Of a DNA stretch of 64,000 nt, positions 17,876 to 25,147 are shown piece after piece. The notes under the pieces were generated by a model. It was not told the DNA's origin, searched no databases, and worked only from the letters and a program-made list of their open reading frames with translations. How positions within the stretch are numbered: the stretch's first letter is position 1; each line of letters opens with the position of its first letter. A program made the position numbers and the translations under genes. The DNA is from Rhodospirillaceae bacterium (GTDB taxonomy: Bacteria; Pseudomonadota; Alphaproteobacteria; Rhodospirillales; Rhodospirillaceae), in the NCBI GenBank assembly GCA_009693785.1, contig SHWP01000001.1, positions 62,001 through 126,000 of the forward strand, in the 5' to 3' direction.

Positions 17876-19012
17876 TTAGAACGGATTGGCCAGGCGCGCC
17901 TCGGTTGCCATCGTGGTGTCGGTCAACGTGCGCATGAAGGCGACCAGCGCATCCTTCTCCGCTTGATTAAGGTTCAGGCGCACCGGTGTGCCATTATTCT
18001 GCAAGCGGTTGTCCAAGTTCGGGTGCGCCTGCACGCCCGAGTTATAGAACTCCACCACCTGTTCCAGCGTGCTGAAGCGGCCATCGTGCATGTACGGCGC
18101 GGTGATGGCGATGTTGCGCAGCGAGGGTGACTTGAACCGCCCGGCGCCCGCGCCCTGATCGGCGGTGGTGTTGGCATCAAGCCCGTTGTTGTGAATGTTG
18201 TCGCTGACCACGGCCGAAGTAGTGTGGCAGCGGTTGCAGCCCACCGTACGGCCGTTGTTGGCAGGCCCGCCGGGGCCTGGAGGGTTGCCTGGTCCTGGCG
18301 GGCCGGCATTGGCGCCGATGCCGCCGAACAACCGCAAGCCTTGCTGTTCCTGGGGCGTGAGTGCGGCCAGGTTCAGTGTGCCGCCGGTAAACGCCTGGTC
18401 CAGTTTCGAATGGGTCGAGACCAAGGAGCGTACGAATTGCGCCAGGGCTTTCGAGATGCGATCGGACGTAACTTCAGGTGTGCCAAACGCGTTTTGGAAC
18501 AGTGCCGGGTAAAAATCAGCCGCCGAAACTTTGGCCACGAGTTGCGACAACGTCAGGCCCATTTCTGTGGCGTCTTGAATCGGCATCAACACTTGGGCTT
18601 CCAAGGTTGCCGCGCGTTCGTCCCAGAAGAACCGGCCACGGTTGTAATAGCGCGCGTTGGCCAAGCTCATAGAATGGCGGCGCGTCAGCCCGCCTTGGAA
18701 TCCAAAGCTCAACCGATTGGGGTCGGAGAAACCAAACTCCTGCTTGTGGCACGAGGCGCAGGCCACCGTGTTATTGGCCGATAGCCGCTTGTCGTAAAAC
18801 AGCACGCGCCCCAAGGCCGCGCCCGCATTGGTGATAGGGTTATCAGCGGGCGTATTATCGGCGCGCGCGACATTGCCCAATTGTGCATTCGCCGCTGTGT
18901 AGTGGGCTGGCAACGGCACATCGGCGTCGGAAAACGCATAAGCTTGGGCAGGCATCGCAGGAATACCAAGGCCGTCCTCTTGCACGCTAGGCAACGCGCA
19001 AGCCTCGGTCAT
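17876..19012 (-). CDS. MauG/cytochrome c peroxidase-type diheme protein, probably the C-terminal half of a frameshifted fusion
   Basis: This 378-residue ORF has two c-type heme sites: CASCHK (Cys85, Cys88, His89) and CNRCH (Cys259, Cys262, His263). Other family features are ALGRVLFYDKRLSAN, SLANARYYNRGRFFWD and the distal APYMHDGRFSTLEQVVEFYNSG. A Pro/Gly-rich, collagen-like stretch (about 236-252) sits just before the second heme. Diheme peroxidases work in the periplasm, yet this ORF has no signal peptide. The codons before its ATG encode, in this frame, the tail of the GFxQHxV module whose body lies in the upstream ORF. I infer one exported protein of about 640 residues split by a missing base near 19024-19045. 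Confidence 0.88.
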   Translation of the reverse strand: MTEACALPSVQEDGLGIPAMPAQAYAFSDADVPLPAHYTAANAQLGNVARADNTPADNPITNAGAALGRVLFYDKRLSANNTVACASCHKQEFGFSDPNRLSFGFQGGLTRRHSMSLANARYYNRGRFFWDERAATLEAQVLMPIQDATEMGLTLSQLVAKVSAADFYPALFQNAFGTPEVTSDRISKALAQFVRSLVSTHSKLDQAFTGGTLNLAALTPQEQQGLRLFGGIGANAGPPGPGNPPGPGGPANNGRTVGCNRCHTTSAVVSDNIHNNGLDANTTADQGAGAGRFKSPSLRNIAITAPYMHDGRFSTLEQVVEFYNSGVQAHPNLDNRLQNNGTPVRLNLNQAEKDALVAFMRTLTDTTMATEARLANPF

Positions 19013-19785
19013 GCTTGTGGTCGCCCCGAGATTTGATCATCGACCAGATGTTGTGCAAAGCCGGTGAAGCTTGAATTCATAATAAAGTTCAAGCGGTCGT
19101 TGCCGGTGCTTGGTGTAAACCCAACCGCCGCAGCCACAACGCTGGCCGTAACGCTAATCGCGCTATTGGCAGGGACCGCCACACTATAAGTGCCCAGGCG
19201 TTTGCCGTTGGCGACGCTGTAAACCTCGAAGCTCGCGGTTTGGTCGCGTGCGACGGAGTTTTGCACCGCGATGGTGCTCGATTGTCCGCCAGCCGATGCA
19301 ACACCGATGCCACCTAAGTAGCGCCCGCTGGTCGAGGTATCGCTGGCGCAGGCCGACAAGTTGCTCCAAGCGGCAGCACGTTCGTTCCACAGCAGGTTTT
19401 GCACCTGACCTGGAAATTCTGCCGAGATGGTGAATTGAAAACGCGCGGCTGCATTGGCGCCCGACAATGATGGGCTGGCTGCGGCCTGGATTGTGCTCAT
19501 GTCGAATTGCGGCGCAGCGTGAGCGGCGATAGTTGTAGTCCAGGTGGCTGGCGTGCCGTCTGTGGCGCGGATGCGAACGGTCACATTGCCACCGCGCGAA
19601 CCCGTATTGAAAACGCGCAATGCCGAACGCATGCTTGTTGCTGCCGAACTCACGAACGGCCCAACTTGAATAGTGCGCACCACGGCTTGCGAGCCTGCGG
19701 GCATCATCATCGCTGTGCCGATCAGCGTCACGCCAACCGCTGTAATAACCCAAGCGGCGGCAGTGGGGTTGAAATGCGTTTTCAT
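19009..19785 (-). CDS. Exported protein with two GFxQHxV-type modules, probably the N-terminal half of a diheme peroxidase fusion
   Basis: A 258-residue ORF from ATG 19785, with a perfect GGAGGT 5 bases upstream and an ATGA overlap with the preceding stop. Residues 1-34 form a signal peptide or anchor (AAAWVITAVGVTLIGTAMMM). Two modules follow (42-146 and about 160-257), with LRVFNTGSRGGNVTVRIRA, PGQVQNLLWNE...LSAC and SSFTGFAQHLVDD as conserved parts. The second module breaks off after QHLVDDQ. The expected final segment, ending in Met-x-x-x-Cys, appears in the next reading frame and runs straight into the peroxidase. Either this is a sequencing or real frameshift, or the gene has recently split. 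Confidence 0.75.
   Translation of the reverse strand: MKTHFNPTAAAWVITAVGVTLIGTAMMMPAGSQAVVRTIQVGPFVSSAATSMRSALRVFNTGSRGGNVTVRIRATDGTPATWTTTIAAHAAPQFDMSTIQAAASPSLSGANAAARFQFTISAEFPGQVQNLLWNERAAAWSNLSACASDTSTSGRYLGGIGVASAGGQSSTIAVQNSVARDQTASFEVYSVANGKRLGTYSVAVPANSAISVTASVVAAAVGFTPSTGNDRLNFIMNSSFTGFAQHLVDDQISGRPQA
19024..19027 (-). other. Probable single-base deletion site (G4 tract) splitting a module-peroxidase fusion
   Basis: Adding one G to this tract gives a continuous reading, HLVDDQISGATTSMTEAC. It aligns without gaps to the module ends HIVANINAGSTTDMSAKC (19782-20594 protein) and HIVENSRAGVLLDMSPKC (protease tail). Confidence 0.65.
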
Positions 19786-20594
19786 GGCGCACCTCCGGCG
19801 GTTAAGTTGCACTTGGCCGACATATCCGTTGTGCTGCCGGCGTTGATATTGGCCACGATATGCTGGGCAAAGCCGGTGAACGCGCCATCGAGCGCGATGT
19901 TGACGTGATAAACTCCATTACTGGTATCGATGCGCGCGGCGGCCAAAATTTCCACGGCGGTGAATTCACGCGAGGATGCACCCGCGCTCATGCTGGGCGA
20001 TGTCCAGGTGCCCAATGTTTGTCCGTTACGCGAATCGCGAATGGTCAATATGGCCGCACGTGCTGCCGTACCGGTGTTGTAAAGAATAATGCTGCTGGGA
20101 TAGTTGGCGATCAGGCCGGTGTGCACACTGGCCAGGTTCGCGCCATCCATCGACAGCGCCGGACCGCAGTTGGACACGTTCGTCAGCGATCCGCCGCTAG
20201 TGTTCCACACGACATGTTGTGCAAAGCCGTTGAAGGTCGATGTCACCGCTAACGAGTATGTGTCATTGGCCGCTGCGGGTGTGACGCGCGCTGCGGCTTC
20301 AATATCGCGCAGCGCCGTTTGCACCGATGCCCCGGCGGGTACGTTGGTGGTCCAGGTTCCCAAGACAGTGGATGATCCAGCGCGCCGCAGGGCGATGGTG
20401 GCGCTGCCCGCAGCGGCAGTGGGGTTGTGCAGCCGCACGAACGAGGCCTTGGCCGCGCCGGAAGGAAACACTGGCGTCAGGTAGGTCGAGGCTTGCGCGC
20501 TCGCGGCTGTGGTGACGAGGAGGAAGGCGGTGAACCGTGCGGCCACAGACCAACGCGTTCGGCGGCTCGGCGGGCGGGGGGATGCGTTGCTCAT
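19782..20594 (-). CDS. Secreted two-module protein (stand-alone GFxQHxV module pair)
   Basis: A 270-residue exported protein. A twin-Arg-like basic N-terminus (SRRTRWSVAARF) and hydrophobic core (TAFLLVTTAASAQA) give a signal peptide of about 34 residues; the RR pair lacks the full Tat consensus, so Sec export is likelier. The mature protein is only two tandem modules: 46-143 and 160-262. Each has RLHNPTAA/ILYNTGTAA, LGTWTxxxxAGAS, an FxGFAQHxV core and a closing Cys. The beta-prone, Gly/Thr/Ser-rich sequence suggests an immunoglobulin-like sandwich. It is first in an operon with the next module protein and the diheme peroxidase. Function unknown. Confidence 0.8.
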   Translation of the reverse strand: MSNASPRPPSRRTRWSVAARFTAFLLVTTAASAQASTYLTPVFPSGAAKASFVRLHNPTAAAGSATIALRRAGSSTVLGTWTTNVPAGASVQTALRDIEAAARVTPAAANDTYSLAVTSTFNGFAQHVVWNTSGGSLTNVSNCGPALSMDGANLASVHTGLIANYPSSIILYNTGTAARAAILTIRDSRNGQTLGTWTSPSMSAGASSREFTAVEILAAARIDTSNGVYHVNIALDGAFTGFAQHIVANINAGSTTDMSAKCNLTAGGAP

Positions 20595-20724
20595 GAGCCA
20601 ACACTGCCTGCCAATTGTGACGGCCTGACCGGTAACAATGTCGGAAAACGTAATAGATTGTAGCGCGCTGTTTTCAAACGGAAATTAAGCGTTTTTAAGC
20701 GGCCTGGAACAGGCGACTCCGCTT

Positions 20725-20784
20725 TTCAATAGGGTCAGAGTAAATTGATCGCGCCTCCGATCAATTTACTCTGACCCTATTGAA
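20725..20784. repeat. Perfect 27-bp inverted repeat with 6-base loop (REP/MITE-like)
   Basis: Left arm 20725-20751 and right arm 20758-20784 are exact reverse complements, with loop CGCCTC. The arm contains AGGGTCAGAGTAAATTGATC, a type of sequence I associate with dispersed REP-like elements near IS200/RAYT transposases in proteobacteria; that association is from memory. The right arm contains the stop codon of the MATE gene (TAG, 20777-20779), so the element appears to have inserted into or formed the 3' end of that gene. It could also end transcription, although no U-tract follows. Confidence 0.7.
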
Positions 20785-22153
20785 CTCCTCTCTCCGCAAT
20801 CGCCTTTGTGCTCACGCGCCACAGTCGTGCGCCCAGGAACACGGCGGCCATCGCCAAGCCAAGTGCCAAACCCCACCAAATGCCCGCCGCCCCCAAGTTC
20901 AGCGGAAAGCCCAAGGCCCAAGCCACGGGAAACCCAATCGCCCAATAACCCACACTGGCCATCACCATCGGCACGCGCGTGTCCTTGAAGCCACGCAAAG
21001 CGCCCGCCGCGATGCACTGCGCACCATCGAATACTTGAAACCACGCTGCGATGGTCAGCAGTTGCACCACCATCGCAATCACGTCCACGTCGGCGGGCCG
21101 CGCCGGGTTCAGGTTAAACAGCAGCGCAATCTCACGCGGCAGCGTGAACATGATGATCGCGGTCATGGTCATGAACACGACGCCCAGCTCCAGCGCCACG
21201 ATGGCCGCGCGTTGTGCCGCGCGCGGGGATTTCGCGCCCAAGTGAAACCCGACACGAATGTTTGCGGCCTGACCAATAGCCAATGGCACCATGAAGGTCA
21301 GCGAGGCGGCATTGATGGTCACGTTATGCGCGGCCATGGCGGTCGCACCCAGTGTGCCGATCAGAAGCGCGGCCATCAGGAACAACAAAATCTCCACGCC
21401 AAAGGTGATGGCGATGGGCCAACCCAAATGCACCAGTTCGCGCACCACGCCCCATTCAACATGCGCGCGCGCTGTGTGGCCGCGCAGTTCGGGGATGCGG
21501 CCAATCGCCGCCGCCATGGCCAAGCTCATGGCCCAGATGGTGATGGCCGAGGCGGTGGCCGAGCCCATCAAGCCCATCTCGGGAAATCCCCATGCACCAT
21601 GGATCAGCGCGTAGTTCAAAACGCCGTTCATGAATAACGCGCCAATACCAATCATCATCACCGGCCGGGTGTGGCTCATGGCCGCAAGCGTGCTGCGTTG
21701 CATCGCCAACCACATGGTGGCGGGCGTGCACAACACTAAGATTCGTATATACGCTCCCACGTCGCGTGCAATCATCTCGGGCTCGCCAATGGCCAGCAAC
21801 AGGGGTTCGGCAAACCAGAACACCGGAACGATGCACGCGGTGATCAGCAAAGCCAGCACCGCCCCGCTGCGCAATACCGGCGAGATGCGCGCCAGGTCAT
21901 CGGCCCCGCGCGCATGGGCGATGAGAATGCCAACGCCTATCAGGCCGCCTTGCAACACCGCCGTGATCGAAAAGAACGATGCTGCCGCCAAGCCGCCCGC
22001 GGCCAATGCATCGCGGCCCAGCGCACCGACCATCACCGTATCGGTGATGCCCATGCCCATTTGCGCCAGTTGGGCAGCAGCCAGCGGCAGCGCCAGTTTT
22101 AAGGTGGCGCGGAATTCCTGAGAAAAGCGGGGAAGTATTTGTTGCGGTGTCAT
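20777..22153 (-). CDS. MATE-family multidrug efflux transporter (NorM type)
   Basis: A 458-residue protein with 12 predicted helices in two homologous bundles of six. Typical parts are LALPLAAAQLAQMGMGITDTVMVG in helix 1, VRVGFHLG-type segment IRVGFHLGAKSPRAAQRAA, and FQVFDGAQCIAAGALRGFKDTRVPM in the second half. MATE pumps expel cationic drugs in exchange for Na+ or H+. The C-terminal codons and the stop lie inside a palindromic repeat, so the natural end of the protein may have been altered. A short ORF with a strong ribosome-binding site and a GC hairpin lie directly upstream and may form a leader. Confidence 0.93.
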   Translation of the reverse strand: MTPQQILPRFSQEFRATLKLALPLAAAQLAQMGMGITDTVMVGALGRDALAAGGLAAASFFSITAVLQGGLIGVGILIAHARGADDLARISPVLRSGAVLALLITACIVPVFWFAEPLLLAIGEPEMIARDVGAYIRILVLCTPATMWLAMQRSTLAAMSHTRPVMMIGIGALFMNGVLNYALIHGAWGFPEMGLMGSATASAITIWAMSLAMAAAIGRIPELRGHTARAHVEWGVVRELVHLGWPIAITFGVEILLFLMAALLIGTLGATAMAAHNVTINAASLTFMVPLAIGQAANIRVGFHLGAKSPRAAQRAAIVALELGVVFMTMTAIIMFTLPREIALLFNLNPARPADVDVIAMVVQLLTIAAWFQVFDGAQCIAAGALRGFKDTRVPMVMASVGYWAIGFPVAWALGFPLNLGAAGIWWGLALGLAMAAVFLGARLWRVSTKAIAERGVQ

Positions 22154-22175
22154 AACGCAGGTCTTTCAGAGCAGT

Positions 22176-22191
22176 GGGCCTCGCGGGGCCC
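22176..22191 (-). promoter_or_regulatory. GC-rich hairpin between the small ORF and the MATE gene
   Basis: A 5-bp all-GC stem (GGGCC / GGCCC) with a 6-base loop lies 22 bases before the MATE start and 20 bases after the small ORF. It could act in translational or transcriptional attenuation. The stem is short and no U-tract is present, so this is tentative. Confidence 0.25.
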
Positions 22192-22211
22192 CAGATGCAA
22201 GACCGCGCGAA

Positions 22212-22310
22212 TTATTCGGCGTAGGTTTCGGTGTAACTTTTGGTTCGGGTGAACACGGCGCGCGGCCCAGGCATGGGGGCGGCGGCGGAATACGATCGGT
22301 CGAACGACAT
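22212..22310 (-). CDS. Small ORF (32 codons) with perfect Shine-Dalgarno upstream of the MATE gene
   Basis: ATG 22310 is preceded by AGGAGG at 22320-22325 (minus-strand reading), 9 bases away, one of the best ribosome-binding sites in the window. The 32-residue product starts MSFDRSYSAAAPMPGPRAVF and ends TRTKSYTETYAE. It is hydrophilic and rich in Ser, Thr, Tyr and Arg, with no signal peptide or membrane helix. The stop lies 58 bases before the MATE start on the same strand. It may be a leader peptide for the exporter or an independent small protein. I recognise no family. Confidence 0.5.
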   Translation of the reverse strand: MSFDRSYSAAAPMPGPRAVFTRTKSYTETYAE

Positions 22311-22477
22311 GCGGCAAGCCCTCCTGTGCTGGTTTGTGAAAGGGCGGGCGTTTTACGTGTGAGGCTGCCCAAAGTCAACGTTCAGGTTGCATTGGGCCTC
22401 GCCGTACCACCACCAGGCTTTTATAGTCGGGGTATAATGCTAGCGTGCATGAGCAGGAACATGAATTGGAGCGCATC

Positions 22478-23203
22478 ATGACAAGTCGGGTAGCCATCGT
22501 CACTGGCGGCACGCGCGGTATCGGCAAGGCGATTGCGGTGGCGCTGAAAAACGCCGGCCACAAGGTGGCGGCCAATTTTGCGGGCAACGACGAGGCCGCC
22601 AAGGCCTTTAGCGCCGAAACCGGCATTCGCGCCTTCAAGTTCGACGTGGGCGATTTCAAATCATGCCAAGACGGCGTGGGCCAAATTGCGAAAGACTTGG
22701 GTCCCGTGGAAATTCTGGTGAATAACGCGGGCATCACCCGTGACGGCACCATGCACAAGATGAGCTTCGAGCAATGGCAGGCCGTGATCGACACAAATTT
22801 GGGCTCATGCTTCAACATGTGCCGCGCGGTGATTGACGGCATGCGGCAGCGCGGCTTCGGGCGCATCGTCAATGTCGGCTCGGTCAACGGCCAGGCAGGC
22901 CAATACGGCCAGGTGAATTACGCCGCCGCCAAGTCGGGCATTCACGGCTTCACCAAGGCCTTGGCGCAAGAGGGCGCGGGCAAGAACATCACCGTGAACG
23001 CCATCGCGCCCGGCTACGTCGATACCGACATGGTGCGTGCGGTGCCCCCGCCGGTGCTGGAAAAAATCATCGCGCGCATTCCGGTGGGCCGCTTGGGGCG
23101 CGCCGAGGACATCGCGCGCGGTGTGATGTTCCTGGTGGCCGACGACGCCGACTTCATCACCGGCTCGACCATGTCGATCAACGGCGGGCAGCATATGTAT
23201 TGA
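22478..23203 (+). CDS. phaB: Acetoacetyl-CoA reductase
   Basis: A 241-residue short-chain dehydrogenase that makes (R)-3-hydroxybutyryl-CoA with NADPH. It has the nucleotide-binding IVTGGTRGIGKAIAVAL, NNAGITRDGTMHKM, the catalytic Ser in NVGSVNGQAGQYGQVNYAAAKSG followed by Tyr and Lys, and the family end FITGSTMSINGGQHMY. The GQxGQxNYAAAK region and the QHMY C-terminus are typical of PhaB rather than FabG. ATG 22478 follows TTGGAGCGC; a longer GTG start at 22445 is less likely. It is detached from phaA by the peroxidase/MATE block. Confidence 0.95.
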   Translation: MTSRVAIVTGGTRGIGKAIAVALKNAGHKVAANFAGNDEAAKAFSAETGIRAFKFDVGDFKSCQDGVGQIAKDLGPVEILVNNAGITRDGTMHKMSFEQWQAVIDTNLGSCFNMCRAVIDGMRQRGFGRIVNVGSVNGQAGQYGQVNYAAAKSGIHGFTKALAQEGAGKNITVNAIAPGYVDTDMVRAVPPPVLEKIIARIPVGRLGRAEDIARGVMFLVADDADFITGSTMSINGGQHMY

Positions 23204-23435
23204 GCGGGTAGGCGGGCGTGATCACCGACATAACTACGGTGTGCAGGTTGAATTGAAGCGTGGTGGGCAGCTTGGTAGATAGGAATAATAATCTATGAAA
23301 TATAAATATTATAGAAAATTAATCCTACACGGTTTGCCGCCGGACTCACATTTTCCCGTTTTTAGCCTGTTTCTTTCCCTGTTCTATCAGGCGGAACAGG
23401 AGCCGTTTTGCCCGCCGGGCGAAAGGCAAAAAAAT

Positions 23436-23459
23436 TGCGGGGCCCCGAAAGGCCCCGCA
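23436..23459 (-). terminator. Rho-independent terminator for the sphingolipid operon
   Basis: On the minus strand TGCGGGGCC pairs perfectly with GGCCCCGCA (9 bp, loop of 6) and is followed by AA and seven T residues (complement of 23428-23434). It sits 27 bases after the spt stop, ending the minus-strand operon between it and the convergent phaB. Confidence 0.9.
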
Positions 23460-23486
23460 CATTCCGTTCAGCGGTAAAAAGCGAGA

Positions 23487-24716
23487 TCAGCCCAAGGCGA
23501 CGCGGGGGGTGCGACGCTCGATCAGGCCCAAATTAGTCGCAACTGTGGTGAAGATAGCCACCACCTCGCGCAGTTGCTCTTCGGTATGGGCCGCGCACAG
23601 GCTGCAGCGCAAAAGCGAGTAGCCATAAGGTGTGGCGGGAGGCAGGGCGAGGTTCACATACACGCCCGCGTCGATCAGGCCGCGCCAGAAGGCGATGGCG
23701 GTTTGCGGATCGGGCGCGACCACAGCCACCACGGGGCTGATGTCACTGGCGAGCTTCAAACCTGCCTCGGTCAAACCGTTGTGCAGCGCCTTGGCGTTGC
23801 GCATCAAGCGGGTGCGCAGCGCACCGCCATTCTTGATCAGGCCTAAGTTGACCCGCGCCGAAGCGACCACCGAAGGCGGCAGCGAGGCCGTGAAAATATA
23901 AGGGCGGCAGACCAAGCGCAGCATGTCGAAATTGGGATAGCTCGAGACGACAAAGCCGCCCACGGTGCCCACCGACTTCGAGAAGGTGCCAACGATGAAG
24001 TCGACATCGTCCTCGCAACCGGCTTCTTCCGGCAGGCCACGGCCATAGCGGCCCAGCACGCCCACCGAATGGGCTTCGTCGCTGAGCAGGAAGGTGTTGG
24101 CATGCTTCTTCTTGACCGCGACGATGTCTTTCAAGGGCGCCTTGTCGCCCAGCATCGAGTAGATGCCTTCAATTACGATCAGCTTGTTGCCGGGCTTGTC
24201 GGCCAGGCGGGCCAAGCGTTTATCCAGGTCGGCGGCATCGTTGTGCTTGAAGCGGATGATCTCGGCGGAACTGGCGCGCACGCCGTCATAAATCGAGGCA
24301 TGGCAGTCGGCATCCATCAGGATGAAATCGCCAGGGCCCATCAGGGTGGATAGCACACCGGCATTGGCCAAAAAGCCGGTGGAGAAAACAATGGCGCTGT
24401 CCTTGTTGAAGAACTCGCATAAGGTGCGCTCTAAATCTTTGTGGCCTGAGTAGGTGCCATTGGCGACGCGCGAGCCGGTGGTGCCGGTGCCAAAGGCATC
24501 GAGCGCATCGTGCGCGGCCTTCAAGGCTTCAGGGGCGAATGTCAGACCCAGATAATTATTGGTGCCGCACAGAATGGTGCGCTTGCCCGCAATGATCGCC
24601 TCGGTTTGGGAGAGGACTTCATCCATGCGCACTTGGAACGGATCAGATCCGCCCTCATCAAGCATCGCCTGACGTTGGGCTACGAGGTTTGCGAAGCGGT
24701 CGAAAATACCAGCCAT
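23487..24716 (-). CDS. spt: Serine palmitoyltransferase
   Basis: A 409-residue PLP enzyme of the alpha-oxoamine synthase family. Expected elements are LCGTNNYLGLTFAPEALKAA, GTGTTGSRVANGTYSGHKDLE, the cofactor Asp/His in LLSDEAHSVGVLGRYGRG and the PLP lysine in GTFSKSVGTVGGFVVS. It joins serine with an acyl thioester to give 3-ketosphinganine. 8-Amino-7-oxononanoate synthase is a close alternative, but the neighbours (a dedicated ACP, an epimerase-like reductase and an acyl-ACP synthetase) reproduce the Caulobacter ceramide operon. It is the last gene of that operon, before a strong terminator. Confidence 0.92.
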   Translation of the reverse strand: MAGIFDRFANLVAQRQAMLDEGGSDPFQVRMDEVLSQTEAIIAGKRTILCGTNNYLGLTFAPEALKAAHDALDAFGTGTTGSRVANGTYSGHKDLERTLCEFFNKDSAIVFSTGFLANAGVLSTLMGPGDFILMDADCHASIYDGVRASSAEIIRFKHNDAADLDKRLARLADKPGNKLIVIEGIYSMLGDKAPLKDIVAVKKKHANTFLLSDEAHSVGVLGRYGRGLPEEAGCEDDVDFIVGTFSKSVGTVGGFVVSSYPNFDMLRLVCRPYIFTASLPPSVVASARVNLGLIKNGGALRTRLMRNAKALHNGLTEAGLKLASDISPVVAVVAPDPQTAIAFWRGLIDAGVYVNLALPPATPYGYSLLRCSLCAAHTEEQLREVVAIFTTVATNLGLIERRTPRVALG

Positions 24717-24769
24717 GAGCGTTCAACCCTTATTGTTCTTATCCGTGACCTCAAAACCGCTCCGGGCGA

Positions 24770-25036
24770 TTAGCCCTTGGCGGCTTTGACGATTTTTTCC
24801 ACGGCGAGGCCCAGGTGCTGAATGGTCGCGATATCCGGTAAAATGTTCATCGGTACCGAGATATCGAACCGGTCCTCGACCGTCGCCACGAACTCCATCA
24901 CCACCAGGGAATCGAAATTCAGGTCTTCGCTGAATCGCGTCTCTGGCTTGAGGTCCACTCCGGTTTTGTTGAACGGCTTCAGAAGCTCATAAAAGGCCGC
25001 GAACGTGTCCGGCGACAGTTCACCGTTCGCAGTCAT
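24770..25036 (-). CDS. acpR: Dedicated acyl carrier protein for sphingolipid synthesis
   Basis: An 88-residue carrier protein from ATG 25036. The 4'-phosphopantetheine attachment Ser lies in DLNFDSLVVMEFVATVEDRF, with an acidic helix II as in other ACPs. It differs from housekeeping AcpP in the extended N-terminus (TANGELSPDTFAAFYELLKPF) and in MNILPDIATIQHL. In Caulobacter the equivalent AcpR carries the acyl chain used by serine palmitoyltransferase. It sits 53 bases upstream of spt. The open frame continues to 25141, but the extra part is arginine-rich and not family-like. Confidence 0.93.
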   Translation of the reverse strand: MTANGELSPDTFAAFYELLKPFNKTGVDLKPETRFSEDLNFDSLVVMEFVATVEDRFDISVPMNILPDIATIQHLGLAVEKIVKAAKG

Positions 25037-25147
25037 GACCCTGAAACCAATCCTACCCAAACCATGTTCAACCGAGCGCCTTCTTGGGCGGGCGCGGGGG
25101 CTTAGCCTTCCCATTGGGTGGGGTAGAGCCAAAAATGACAAATCAAC

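Noticed and set aside
18200..18790. Long plus-strand ORFs opposite the diheme peroxidase
   Set aside because: They are shadow frames of a GC-rich gene; the minus strand carries both heme motifs and the family landmarks.
22166..22378. Minus-strand 70-residue ORF in the gap between the MATE gene and phaB
   Set aside because: It is arginine/proline-rich and overlaps the better 32-codon ORF in another frame. The AGGAGG fits the 32-codon ORF and not this one.
23487..24716. The PLP enzyme as biotin synthesis gene bioF
   Set aside because: No biotin genes are nearby, and the ACP, FAAL-type ligase and reductase neighbours reproduce the ceramide operon.
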